Below are positions 22,345 to 29,506 of a stretch of DNA of 37,104 nt, in pieces. The position numbers and the translations under genes are program-made. The stretch's first letter is position 1. Each line of letters opens with the position of its first letter. The stretch spans positions 1-37,104 of the forward strand of contig CAYZCX010000009.1 of NCBI GenBank assembly GCA_964477195.1. The letters are read 5' to 3'. This stretch comes from JALRBM01 sp964477195. GTDB taxonomy: Bacteria; Patescibacteriota; Saccharimonadia; Saccharimonadales; Saccharimonadaceae. The notes below the pieces were generated by a model. It was not told where the DNA came from. It saw nothing but the letters and a program-made list of their open reading frames with translations, and did no database searches.

Positions 22345-23084
22345 ATGGATATATTTTTACCCGTAACATTTATCGTTGCGTTATTATCAAGTGTCGTCAG
22401 CGGAATGAGCGGGGGAGGCGGGGGATTTATCATGACGCCTTATTATCTTTTGATTGGGCTTTCGCCTCAGCAAATTGTCGCAGGCGCCTCCGTCGCAAGT
22501 TTGGGCCTGGGGTCGAGTTCCCTCATTGCTATGCGTGGTAAGCAACTTATTAGTAAACGCTTTCTTTGGCCTCTTGCTGGTCTGACCGTATTGTTTACGA
22601 TCCTTGCGATGCTCGTATTGTCAAAAATACAAAGTGGTATGTTTGAATTAGCGATAGGTGTGTACTGCTTATCTTGCTTGCGCCGACCCTCTTTATAGAA
22701 AAATCAAGCCTGCAGCCGGGAGAGCGATCACAAAAATCGATCGTCGCTGGGTATGTGATCTATGCGATCATCTTATTTGCAAGCTCACTTGGGGGTGGTT
22801 TAGCGACTCTCCTATTTTTGCCGCTCATGTTTCTCATGGGACTCAGTGCGCTCCAGGCAAATGCGCTTCGTCGGGTTCTAATGCTGATTCAGGCTATCAT
22901 TGCTTTTTGTAGCATACTTCCTCGAGGATATATCGTATGGAGCTATACGCTGGCGGCCCTCGTCGGTTGTTATCTGGGCGGGTATGTCGGTACGCGAATT
23001 GCTCTGAAAAAAGGAGAGAGATTCGTAAAGTATAGTCTCGCTGGAATAATGGTTATCTCGGGTTTTGCGCTTTTAATGAAGTGA
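22345..23084 (+). pseudogene. TauE/SafE-type permease, broken by a 2-base frameshift
   Basis: TauE/SafE (DUF81) proteins export sulfite, sulfonate or similar anions. The first frame opens with the family start VVSGMSGGGGGF and reaches residue ~103; the other frame continues with LLAPTLFIEKSS, the second-half motif SSLGGGLATLLFLPLMFLMG and the end VGTRIALKKGERFVKY. Removing one GT from the GTGTGT run at 22658-22663 restores a single frame (AIGVLLILLAPTLF) of 245 residues, the usual family length. So the gene is recently broken, switching, or carries a sequence error. Confidence 0.82.
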
Positions 23085-23121
23085 TAGTACGGCAGTGAAT
23101 TAGAGTTCGACTATTAAGTTT

Positions 23122-23156
23122 GGTATAATTCTATCCGGCTCGCAATACTGTGAGCC
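23122..23156 (+). promoter_or_regulatory. Extended -10 promoter and leader hairpin
   Basis: TGGTATAAT (23121-23129) is an extended -10 box without a clear -35. In the leader GGCTCGCA (23137-23144) pairs with TGTGAGCC (23149-23156), about 22 bases before the GTG start. Confidence 0.55.
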
Positions 23157-23178
23157 ACTGTTTGAAGATTGGAGCGGT

Positions 23179-24348
23179 GTGGTTAGCCTAACGCTTACTG
23201 AGTCTCAAAGGGAAATTGTCGACCGGGCGTGGGGGCATGCCTCGGTGCTGGATGGAAACGCACTGGCTGCCGATAGCCAGCGACGTATTCAGCCCGAGGT
23301 GTTCCGACTGATGAAAGAGCACTATCTCGACCTGGTGATTCCCAAGAAGTACGGGGGACAAGGTGTCGATTCGGTCACGTACGGATTGACGATTCAGCGA
23401 CTCGCCTATGGTGATGCGTCGCCGCCGATGGTCCTGACGATGCACAACGTCGTCATGACCATGCTTAATCGTCCGGACGTTCCTGAAGAAGTGAAGGAGC
23501 GCTACTACAACCTGGCGCGAAACTCACTGTTTTGTGCCGCAATTTCGGAACCCGGCTCTATCGGCCATGTGGCGGAGTCGTTCATTCCGCAAAGGCTTAT
23601 TGCAAAACGTCTGCCTGGCGGTGATTTTGAGCTTCAGGGCCCGAAGTCGGTGGTTTCTGGCTCGGATCTTGCAAGTCATGTCATGGTGTTCGCTCGTCTC
23701 GAGGGCAGTGAGCGGACGATTGTCTGCTTGATGGTTGAGATGGGCAGCAAGGGCATGGTTCCGGGTCACGAGTGGGACAGCGTGCCCTATCTCAAATCTA
23801 CCAATAGCAACTCGATCATGTTCGATAGTGTTCGAGTGGGTCCGGAAGGATTCATCTTTGCCACGGACGATTTCCTTGGCGACGTCATGGTACAGGAGGG
23901 GGTTCGGACATTCGCGTCCATGGCCGTTTATGTAGGTGTCTTTCGGCGTCTGCTGGACATTGCTGAAAAGGCGGTGAAAGAACGCACTGCCAATGGCCAG
24001 GAACAGTCTGTTGCGCACCTGTCGCAGGTCGCGATGGGAATGTACGAGCACGGAGAGAGGCTCAGGGTTGCCGAAGCAGCGTTGCTCCAGAGTTTCTGGG
24101 CCTACGATCAGCGTCGTGACCGGAAAACGGTGGAAGCGGCCTTTGTCAGGATGTGCGACGCCAAGACTGCTGTGAGCGGCCTTGTGCAGAGTATTCCTGA
24201 TCTCAACGAGTTGGCCGGCCAGGCAGCAATGCGCGAGCCGGCTTACCGACGAGGTGCCGAGGACATCATGGCGGGCAATTTCATGCCGCCTAACACGCGG
24301 ACGGTGAAGCTTTTGGGCGGATACACACAGCTTGGACTGAACGAATAG
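23179..24348 (+). CDS. GC-rich acyl-CoA dehydrogenase-family protein
   Basis: Acyl-CoA dehydrogenases are FAD enzymes that introduce a double bond next to a thioester. The domain order fits: helical N-terminal domain (LTESQREIVDRAW to LTMHNVVMTML), beta domain with AAISEPGSIGHV and GPKSVVSGSDLASHVMVF, then the helical C-terminal domain from about residue 240 to the typical end KLLGGYTQLGLNE. Length 389 is normal. The start is GTG. No electron-transfer flavoprotein or other fatty-acid genes are near, and codon use is strongly GC-rich, so this looks like an isolated acquired gene. The substrate could also be a non-CoA carrier. Confidence 0.88.
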   Translation: MVSLTLTESQREIVDRAWGHASVLDGNALAADSQRRIQPEVFRLMKEHYLDLVIPKKYGGQGVDSVTYGLTIQRLAYGDASPPMVLTMHNVVMTMLNRPDVPEEVKERYYNLARNSLFCAAISEPGSIGHVAESFIPQRLIAKRLPGGDFELQGPKSVVSGSDLASHVMVFARLEGSERTIVCLMVEMGSKGMVPGHEWDSVPYLKSTNSNSIMFDSVRVGPEGFIFATDDFLGDVMVQEGVRTFASMAVYVGVFRRLLDIAEKAVKERTANGQEQSVAHLSQVAMGMYEHGERLRVAEAALLQSFWAYDQRRDRKTVEAAFVRMCDAKTAVSGLVQSIPDLNELAGQAAMREPAYRRGAEDIMAGNFMPPNTRTVKLLGGYTQLGLNE

Positions 24349-24402
24349 GCTACCGAATTGTCGCTAACCATGCTCTAGTTATTCTCCATTAACAAGAAAA
24401 GT

Positions 24403-24441
24403 CCTGGGAGTGAGCTCGTGAAATACAAGCTCACTCCCAGG
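24403..24441 (+). terminator. Terminator hairpin of the acyl-CoA dehydrogenase gene
   Basis: A 14-base-pair perfect stem, CCTGGGAGTGAGCT (24403-24416) with its complement (24428-24441). There is no U tract. Confidence 0.7.
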
Positions 24442-24502
24442 CGGAAATACAAGACATTATTCAACTACATTAGGCTTTTTAGTTTTGAGATATAATACTG
24501 CC

Positions 24503-24871
24503 ATGAATATCTATATTTCTCACTGTGGCGGTAATTATGATTATGAAAATGAGCTCTATAAGCCGATTAAGGCCTCTGAGCTCTTTGTTATACATCGATT
24601 CTTTTTGCCACATGAGCCAGAAAATACTGATGTAGATGCGATTGATGAATTAAAGCAAATAGATATTCTTGTGGCTGAGACATCTTTTCCATCAACCGGA
24701 CAGGGGATTGAGCTTGCTCAAGCAAAGGCCGCAGGCGTACCCATTGTCTGTTTCTATAAAACGGAAAGCAAACCATCTGGATCACTGCGTTTTGTGGCGG
24801 ATAAGATTACTGAATACAAAGATATAGGGGATTTACTTAATAAACTTCAGGTTGAACTGGATCGATATTGA
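24503..24871 (+). CDS. Nucleoside 2-deoxyribosyltransferase-like protein
   Basis: The opening NIYISHCGG, the DELKQIDILVAETSFPSTGQGIELAQAKAAGVPIVCF core (key part about residues 48-84) and the short length (122) match the NDT-like fold, in which an Asp/Glu pair attacks the nucleoside; Glu in GIELAQA is in the expected place. Enzyme activity is inferred. TATAAT lies six bases before the ATG (leaderless). Confidence 0.8.
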   Translation: MNIYISHCGGNYDYENELYKPIKASELFVIHRFFLPHEPENTDVDAIDELKQIDILVAETSFPSTGQGIELAQAKAAGVPIVCFYKTESKPSGSLRFVADKITEYKDIGDLLNKLQVELDRY

Positions 24872-24878
24872 AATATTA

Positions 24879-24922
24879 ACGGGTTGATGCGCCAGTATAT
24901 GATATCCAGCGCGTCAACCCGT
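24879..24922. terminator. Bidirectional terminator between convergent genes
   Basis: ACGGGTTGATGCGC (24879-24892) pairs with GCGCGTCAACCCGT (24909-24922) with one G-T pair. Plus-strand reading gives ATTTTTTAG shortly after. Confidence 0.75.
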
Positions 24923-24932
24923 GGAGCATTTT

Positions 24933-25229
24933 TTAGTTTGCTCCTTCACCTTCACCGCCACCAACAAATGCGCCAACGATGAAAAACGCGATGACAACGA
25001 CAAGGACCGCACCCGCTAGCTCGGGCATTTGCGCAATGCCAAAGGGCAAAATGCTAAAGACAGCGACTGAACCAGATAACGTTTCGATGAGCCGCCATTT
25101 CCTAAAGATAGGCAAATGTTCCCAGTCACTGTTGCGACGATGGTGTCGACGCAGTACTATTAGTCGAATGATTGCGCCTATTTGAATACTTAAGCCGACG
25201 ATTGTCATAATGAATCCTGCAATAACCAT
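24933..25229 (-). CDS. Small membrane protein (98 aa)
   Basis: Three hydrophobic stretches (about residues 3-26, 51-67 and 68-90) are separated by a basic loop (RRHHRRN) and end in a Gly/Glu-rich tail. I do not recognise a family. GGAGGAG lies seven bases before the ATG. Confidence 0.75.
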   Translation of the reverse strand: MVIAGFIMTIVGLSIQIGAIIRLIVLRRHHRRNSDWEHLPIFRKWRLIETLSGSVAVFSILPFGIAQMPELAGAVLVVVIAFFIVGAFVGGGEGEGAN

Positions 25230-25303
25230 TGAGTCACTCCTCCTGTCATTGCTAGTGTATCATGGAGGAAATTGGTGTGTTTGAATGATATAATGAATTT
25301 AAC

Positions 25304-25609
25304 ATGAGTGTCGTCACACTGATCATTCTTCTGTTTATTATTTGCATCGGTGTGTTTGTCGTGCGTTCAGCAGTTCGTGTGTATAAGCGCATGCAGCATT
25401 CTTCAAATTCGCCGTTTTCTTTTTTCAGCTTGAGCATGCTCTCGATCGCTCTTGTATTCTTGCTTGTGGGTACGTGGATGATTTTGCAAGTGAGCGATAC
25501 ACTCGGAGCGGCATTGACGGCACTCGGCGGTTTTTTTGGACTGCTTGAATCCTATGTTCGACGTAATCGGGAGGCGACACCAAAGAAGAACCCTCCAAAG
25601 GATGAATGA
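25304..25609 (+). CDS. Small membrane protein (101 aa)
   Basis: An N-terminal hydrophobic segment (about residues 4-22), a basic stretch (RVYKRMQ), two further hydrophobic segments (about 43-62 and 66-80) and a Lys/Pro-rich tail. No family is recognised. TATAAT lies nine bases before the ATG. The next gene (NUDIX) starts 18 bases after its stop and is probably in the same transcript. Confidence 0.75.
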   Translation: MSVVTLIILLFIICIGVFVVRSAVRVYKRMQHSSNSPFSFFSLSMLSIALVFLLVGTWMILQVSDTLGAALTALGGFFGLLESYVRRNREATPKKNPPKDE

Positions 25610-25627
25610 TTGCAGGAGGGAAATTAT

Positions 25628-26158
25628 ATGCAACCATGGAAGCTACTGAAATCTCAAATTGTGTTCGATAACTTCATGAAAATTGAAGAGCGAACATATG
25701 AGATGCCTAACGGAAAACACAAGACTTTTTATATCAAACTAACCGATAATTCTGTTTGCGTGCTTGCATTAACGGAGGACGACAAAGTTATTACCGTCAA
25801 GCAATTTCGCCCTGGGCCGAATAAGTTCCTTAACGAACTTCCCGGTGGCTATGTAGACGAAGGTGAAACTCGCGAGCAGGCTGTGGCCCGAGAGCTTCGT
25901 GAGGAAACCGGATACGAGGGCGATATTCAGTTCGTGACAGACTGTATTGATGATGCCTATGTCATGATGAGCCGCGGCTGTTTTGTTGCCAGGAATTGTA
26001 AGAAAGTTGGCGATCAGCAGCTTGATGATAACGAATTTTTGAACGTTGAACTTGTCGAGCTTCCCGAATTTATGAAGCAAATCCGCGCTGGTCAAATGAC
26101 TGATGTTGAAGCTGCATTTCTTGGACTGGATTTTCTTGGATTGCTGGCTGCAAAATAG
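25628..26158 (+). CDS. NUDIX hydrolase (ADP-ribose pyrophosphatase-like)
   Basis: The complete NUDIX box is visible: G-Y-V-D-E-G-E, seven residues, then RELREETGY (about residues 75-97), with the Mg2+-binding glutamates in place. The N-terminal strand region and VITVKQFRPG resemble the ADP-sugar pyrophosphatase branch, which cleaves ADP-ribose and similar compounds. Start ATG 25628 follows GGAGG. The nadD gene starts 27 bases later, which fits a role in NAD turnover. Confidence 0.93.
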   Translation: MQPWKLLKSQIVFDNFMKIEERTYEMPNGKHKTFYIKLTDNSVCVLALTEDDKVITVKQFRPGPNKFLNELPGGYVDEGETREQAVARELREETGYEGDIQFVTDCIDDAYVMMSRGCFVARNCKKVGDQQLDDNEFLNVELVELPEFMKQIRAGQMTDVEAAFLGLDFLGLLAAK

Positions 26159-26185
26159 TAACGTACGAGATGTCCACGTATAGTT

Positions 26186-26782
26186 ATGAAGCGTCGAGTA
26201 GGTGTTTATTCTGGTACATTTGACCCTATTCACTCGGGTCATGTTGCGTTTGCGCAAGAAGCCATGCGGGCGTGTAAATTGGATGAAGTTGTTTTTTTGC
26301 CCGAACGTCAGCCACGCGCCAAAAATAATGTGACCGATATAGTGCATCGTCACGCCCTTATAGAATATGCTATGGCATCTACTACAAACATGCGTGTCAT
26401 TAATCTTGAATCTGAACGATTTACCATCAACGATACCTTGCCTGAGATACATCGGATTCTTGGTGAGTGCGATATAACTTTTCTGATGGGATCTGATGTT
26501 GTTCGTGCGCTATATCGGTGGGAAAGTCTTGATATACTTCTTCGTGAAAGTTCAATTGCCGTAGGTATGAGAGCGGATGATGAGCTTCGAGAAATAGCTA
26601 CTATCATGGAGCAACTAGCGCGCGATCACAATATTCGAAGTAGTTATATTCTCATTTCGACACAAAAAGCAAACATGACCTCATCACAAATACGAGATGG
26701 TACTGTAAACATGCTAGAGTTATACCCAAATGCGCTTAAGTACATGAGGAAACATCACCTTTACCCGTGGTGTGCTAAGTGA
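26186..26782 (+). CDS. nadD: Nicotinate-nucleotide adenylyltransferase-like protein NadD
   Basis: NadD joins ATP and nicotinate mononucleotide to give deamido-NAD, the late step of NAD synthesis. The nucleotidyltransferase signature GTFDPIHSGHVAFA (about residues 10-23), LPERQPRAK, the central FLMGSDVVRALYRWESLD and the second ATP motif MTSSQIRDG (about 168-176) are all present. Length 198 is usual. It is probably co-transcribed with the NUDIX gene upstream. The related coenzyme A and FAD adenylyltransferases are less likely because of the NadD-type middle region. Confidence 0.88.
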   Translation: MKRRVGVYSGTFDPIHSGHVAFAQEAMRACKLDEVVFLPERQPRAKNNVTDIVHRHALIEYAMASTTNMRVINLESERFTINDTLPEIHRILGECDITFLMGSDVVRALYRWESLDILLRESSIAVGMRADDELREIATIMEQLARDHNIRSSYILISTQKANMTSSQIRDGTVNMLELYPNALKYMRKHHLYPWCAK

Positions 26783-26809
26783 TGTTTATGAAGATAGGTA
26801 GACAGGTGC

Positions 26810-27160
26810 TTATAGATCTGTACTATTGTCTCTCATTTCAGAAGATTTGCTCCAGGTAAGAAGCGCCTGACTGTGTTGGCGCAATGTTTCATCAAAGTTA
26901 TACATTTGCGAGAGTGTCCGAATGGATTTTCTCAGACTCTCCAGGCGTCGATTTATAGTTTCCCGACTTTTCTCGGCATCTTCATTTTGACTGCTATGTG
27001 TAAATAAAATATCTCTTCCGTAAGAGTCAATAATATCCTCAATATATACAAGAGTCATGAAGTAATTCCGTGTTTTTGTATCATTTGTCACAATTAACGA
27101 GCAGAGTTGATCGGCATAATCAAATAAACTGAGCAAGTGATCAGAAATACTATGAGACAT
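26810..27160 (-). CDS. Helical protein of unknown function (116 aa)
   Basis: The protein is predicted helical (HLLSLFDYADQLCSLIV, INRRLESLRKSIRTLSQMY) and unrecognised. The start MSHSISD at 27160 is chosen because TATGAT lies six bases before it, making a leaderless message; eight more codons are open upstream. The promoter and first bases are identical, in inverted orientation, to those of the divergent gene at 27241. Confidence 0.7.
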   Translation of the reverse strand: MSHSISDHLLSLFDYADQLCSLIVTNDTKTRNYFMTLVYIEDIIDSYGRDILFTHSSQNEDAEKSRETINRRLESLRKSIRTLSQMYNFDETLRQHSQALLTWSKSSEMRDNSTDL

Positions 27161-27245
27161 ACTCTTATCATAGCAAAAGTTCAATAATATGTGGATGCGC
27201 TATAGACTCTACATATATCAAGTTTTGCTATGATAAGAGTATGTC
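27156..27245. repeat. 23-bp inverted repeat carrying two identical divergent promoters
   Basis: The sequence from TTTTGCTATGATAAG to GAGTATGTC occurs at 27223-27245 and, inverted, at 27178-27156. Each copy contains a TATGAT -10 box, the six-base gap, and the ATG of a gene (27160 minus, 27241 plus), so both leaderless promoters have the same sequence. Confidence 0.8.
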
Positions 27246-27722
27246 ATATGACGAGTTGAACAGGTCTCAACGACGTGCCAAAAAGCCAAAGCCAATTCAT
27301 CATGCGGCGGATTTTGGTCTTGATGTCTTGACTGGAGATAGTGATTTATTTCGTTGGTTTCTGCTCTCGTTTTTGTTTGGCAAGCCAATTCAATCCAATG
27401 TTGCGGCGCGTACTTGGCAGGTTTTATTGATCATAAGTTGGACACTCCGTGGGTGATTGCAAGTGTTAATCGACGTCAACTTGTGCGCATTCTTGATGAG
27501 GGTAAATACACCCGGTATGACGAAGTAACCGCGCGGGCACTTCAAATATGTATGGGGCAGTTAATCGATGACTATGAAGGGTCATTGATGCTTATGTTTG
27601 AACGGAGTGATGATGAAGATGAGTTCGGCAAACGACTTCAAGAGTTGTATGGCGTAGGACCTAAAACAGCCGAAATATTTATGCGTGAAACAGAGGAGCT
27701 ATTTGCACGTCGCGTAGAATAA
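27241..27722 (+). pseudogene. HhH-GPD/endonuclease III-like protein, broken by a 1-base deletion
   Basis: Two overlapping frames make one protein: the first runs from MSYDELNRSQRRAKK through FRWFLLSFLFGKPIQSNVAARTWQ, the second from DHKLDTPWVIASVN through the helix-hairpin-helix LYGVGPKTAEIFMRE to the end. Adding one T to the TTTT run at 27422-27425 restores a single 160-residue frame (ARTWQVFIDHKLDTPW). The HhH motif indicates DNA binding, as in endonuclease III relatives, but there is no Cys-rich iron-sulfur loop. It is leaderless, with TATGAT six bases before the ATG. Confidence 0.75.
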
Positions 27723-27750
27723 GCATAAGGAGGCGACGATATATTATATA

Positions 27751-28131
27751 ATGAGTGCAAAAGGGAGGGACATGGCTGAGCTACACCACGAATATAAGCG
27801 AAAAGATACATTCCTACGAAATTGGGGAGCAGTGATTATTCTCATAGTGTTCTTTTTGGTGAGTTGGGGTGGTCAGTTTGTCGCTCAGCTTGTCACTGAG
27901 AAACAAGATGCGCAGCAGCATGGCCAAGAGTTTGAAATGAGTGATTTTTGGCCGCAATTTTTGAGCTCGACGTTTGAAAACTGGCAGTCAGAATGGCTCC
28001 AACTGACAGCATAAGCTGTGTTGATTTCGGGTTTTTCTGCCTATATATTCCGCAAGCAAGATGAAGAGCACTATAAGACACAGCTTATGATCGAAGAACT
28101 ACGCAAACAAATTGAGAGCAAGAAAAGTTAA
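27751..28131 (+). pseudogene. DUF6766-like membrane protein with an in-frame stop
   Basis: The first part reads FLRNWGAVIILIVFFLVSW, then FWPQFLSSTFENWQSEWLQLTA and a TAA (28012-28014). The same frame continues at once with AVLISGFSAYIFRKQ and a charged helix (IEELRKQIESKKS) to 28131. The pattern of helix, ENWQSE-like segment, second helix and charged tail is that of DUF6766-type two-helix proteins, so the stop interrupts the second membrane helix. A start at 27772, with GGGAGG before it, is equally likely. Confidence 0.7.
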
Positions 28132-28140
28132 GGGGGCAAT

Positions 28141-29055
28141 ATGCAAAAAATTATTCCACATTTATGGTTTGACACCGAAGCAAAAGAAGCAGCGACTTTT
28201 TACTGTGAGATATTTCCGAATTCAAAATTACTCGATACAATAACGCTTAAAGACACACCGGGCGGTGATAGCGACGTTGTAACGTTCAATCTCAATGGCT
28301 ATGATTTTATGGCAATTAGCGCCGGTCCATTTTTTAAGATCAATTCTTCTATTTCTTTTCTGCTTAATTTTGATCCTGCGACAGACAATGAGGCTGAGGG
28401 GCATTTACGAGCGCTTTGGCAGAGCCTGTCCGCAGAAGGCATAATTCGTATGCCACTTCAGCAGTATCCGTATAGCAAATTGTATGGATGGGTGCAGGAT
28501 CGATATGGGGTAAATTGGCAGCTGATGCTAACAAATCCTTCAGGTGAACCGCGGCCATTTATCATACCTACATGTGTGTTCGCAGGCGAAAATGTCAATA
28601 AAGCCGAAGAGGCTGTGAAGTATTACTTATCTGTATTTAAAAACACCAAGGAAGGCACGGTTGCTCGCTATCTTGAGGATACCGGTCCCGCCAAAAAAGA
28701 CTCAATCATGTTCACTGACTTTATGCTCGAAAATCAATGGTTCGCGGCAATGGATTCGGGTACCGAACAATCGACTACCTTTAACGAAGCCGTGTCGTTC
28801 CTTGTCAATTGCGACACGCAAGAAGAGATAGATTATTATTGGGAACAGCTTTCGGTGGTACCCGAGGCTGAACAATGCGGGTGGCTAAAAGATAAGTACG
28901 GTATATCGTGGCAAGTGTCACCAAGCGGTATGAGTGAGATGCTCCATAAGGGGACACCCGAGCAAACCGCTCGTGTCACCCAGGCGTTCTTGAAGATGAA
29001 AAAGATTGATATTGCTCAACTTGATGCGGCGTATCGCGGCCCAGAAACGCAGTAG
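28141..29055 (+). CDS. Two-domain VOC/PhnB-type protein
   Basis: The protein holds two copies of the 3-demethylubiquinone-methyltransferase-like (PhnB) VOC domain. The first starts IIPHLWFDTEAKEAATFYCEIFP and ends YGWVQDRYGVNWQL (about residues 1-130). The second starts IIPTCVFAG with AVKYYLSVFKN and ends CGWLKDKYGISWQV (about 140-262). A C-terminal helix with QAFLKMKKIDIAQLDAAY follows. Length 304 is normal for the double form. Function is unknown for most members. GGGGG lies just before the ATG. Confidence 0.9.
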   Translation: MQKIIPHLWFDTEAKEAATFYCEIFPNSKLLDTITLKDTPGGDSDVVTFNLNGYDFMAISAGPFFKINSSISFLLNFDPATDNEAEGHLRALWQSLSAEGIIRMPLQQYPYSKLYGWVQDRYGVNWQLMLTNPSGEPRPFIIPTCVFAGENVNKAEEAVKYYLSVFKNTKEGTVARYLEDTGPAKKDSIMFTDFMLENQWFAAMDSGTEQSTTFNEAVSFLVNCDTQEEIDYYWEQLSVVPEAEQCGWLKDKYGISWQVSPSGMSEMLHKGTPEQTARVTQAFLKMKKIDIAQLDAAYRGPETQ

Positions 29056-29064
29056 AGTTATTTC

Positions 29065-29095
29065 TTGACGGGTTCCTCCCCTCTATTGCTATAAG
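29065..29095 (+). promoter_or_regulatory. Promoter of the 69-aa gene
   Basis: TTGACG (29065-29070), a long 19-base spacer, TATAAG (29090-29095). Confidence 0.5.
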
Positions 29096-29154
29096 TACGA
29101 ACGATTGATAGTATGACTCCTAGGCCGTGTGTATCCTATGAGTAGGAGCTGCAA

Positions 29155-29364
29155 GTGAGTGAATTCAAAGTGGGGAGCACTGTAAGGCTCTCTCAGGAGG
29201 CGATCAATTCTGGCAGTTTCAGGGATTATCCGGGAGAGGGGCTGAAGGTGAGCGAGGTCCTTCCGTCAGAAGAAGGGCAGGATGTCCGCGTCAAGCTGAC
29301 CCATCCCGACTGGCAACTGTGGGTATCTCAGGCCATCTCTACCTACTGGCTCAGGCTGGTCTAG
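29155..29364 (+). CDS. Small GC-rich protein (69 aa)
   Basis: A beta-rich small protein (FKVGSTVRLS, LKVSEVLPSEEGQDVRVKLTH, ending STYWLRLV) that could fold like an SH3-type barrel; no family is recognised. The start is GTG with AGGAG upstream. GC-rich codons, its own promoter and a 20-base-pair perfect terminator mark it as one of the stand-alone units. It is convergent with the deformylase-like gene. Confidence 0.72.
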   Translation: MSEFKVGSTVRLSQEAINSGSFRDYPGEGLKVSEVLPSEEGQDVRVKLTHPDWQLWVSQAISTYWLRLV

Positions 29365-29373
29365 TGACCCCGC

Positions 29374-29423
29374 ACAGGCTGGCTCGCCTTATCGTTCTTG
29401 ATAAGGCGAGCCAGCCTGTTTTT
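29374..29423 (+). terminator. Very strong terminator
   Basis: A 20-base-pair perfect stem (29374-29393 with 29400-29419) around a six-base loop, followed by TTTT. Confidence 0.92.
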
Positions 29424-29459
29424 AATGAATTGAGAATTATAATATAATTACATTTTTAG

Positions 29460-29500
29460 GTAAGGCAGGACGATTCGAGATTCGAATCGTCCTGCCTTAC
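29460..29500 (-). terminator. Long perfect hairpin after the deformylase-like gene
   Basis: A 19-base-pair perfect stem (29460-29478 with 29482-29500) with a three-base loop lies seven bases past the stop at 29507. It differs in sequence from the terminator at 29374. Confidence 0.8.
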
Positions 29501-29506
29501 GCCCTG

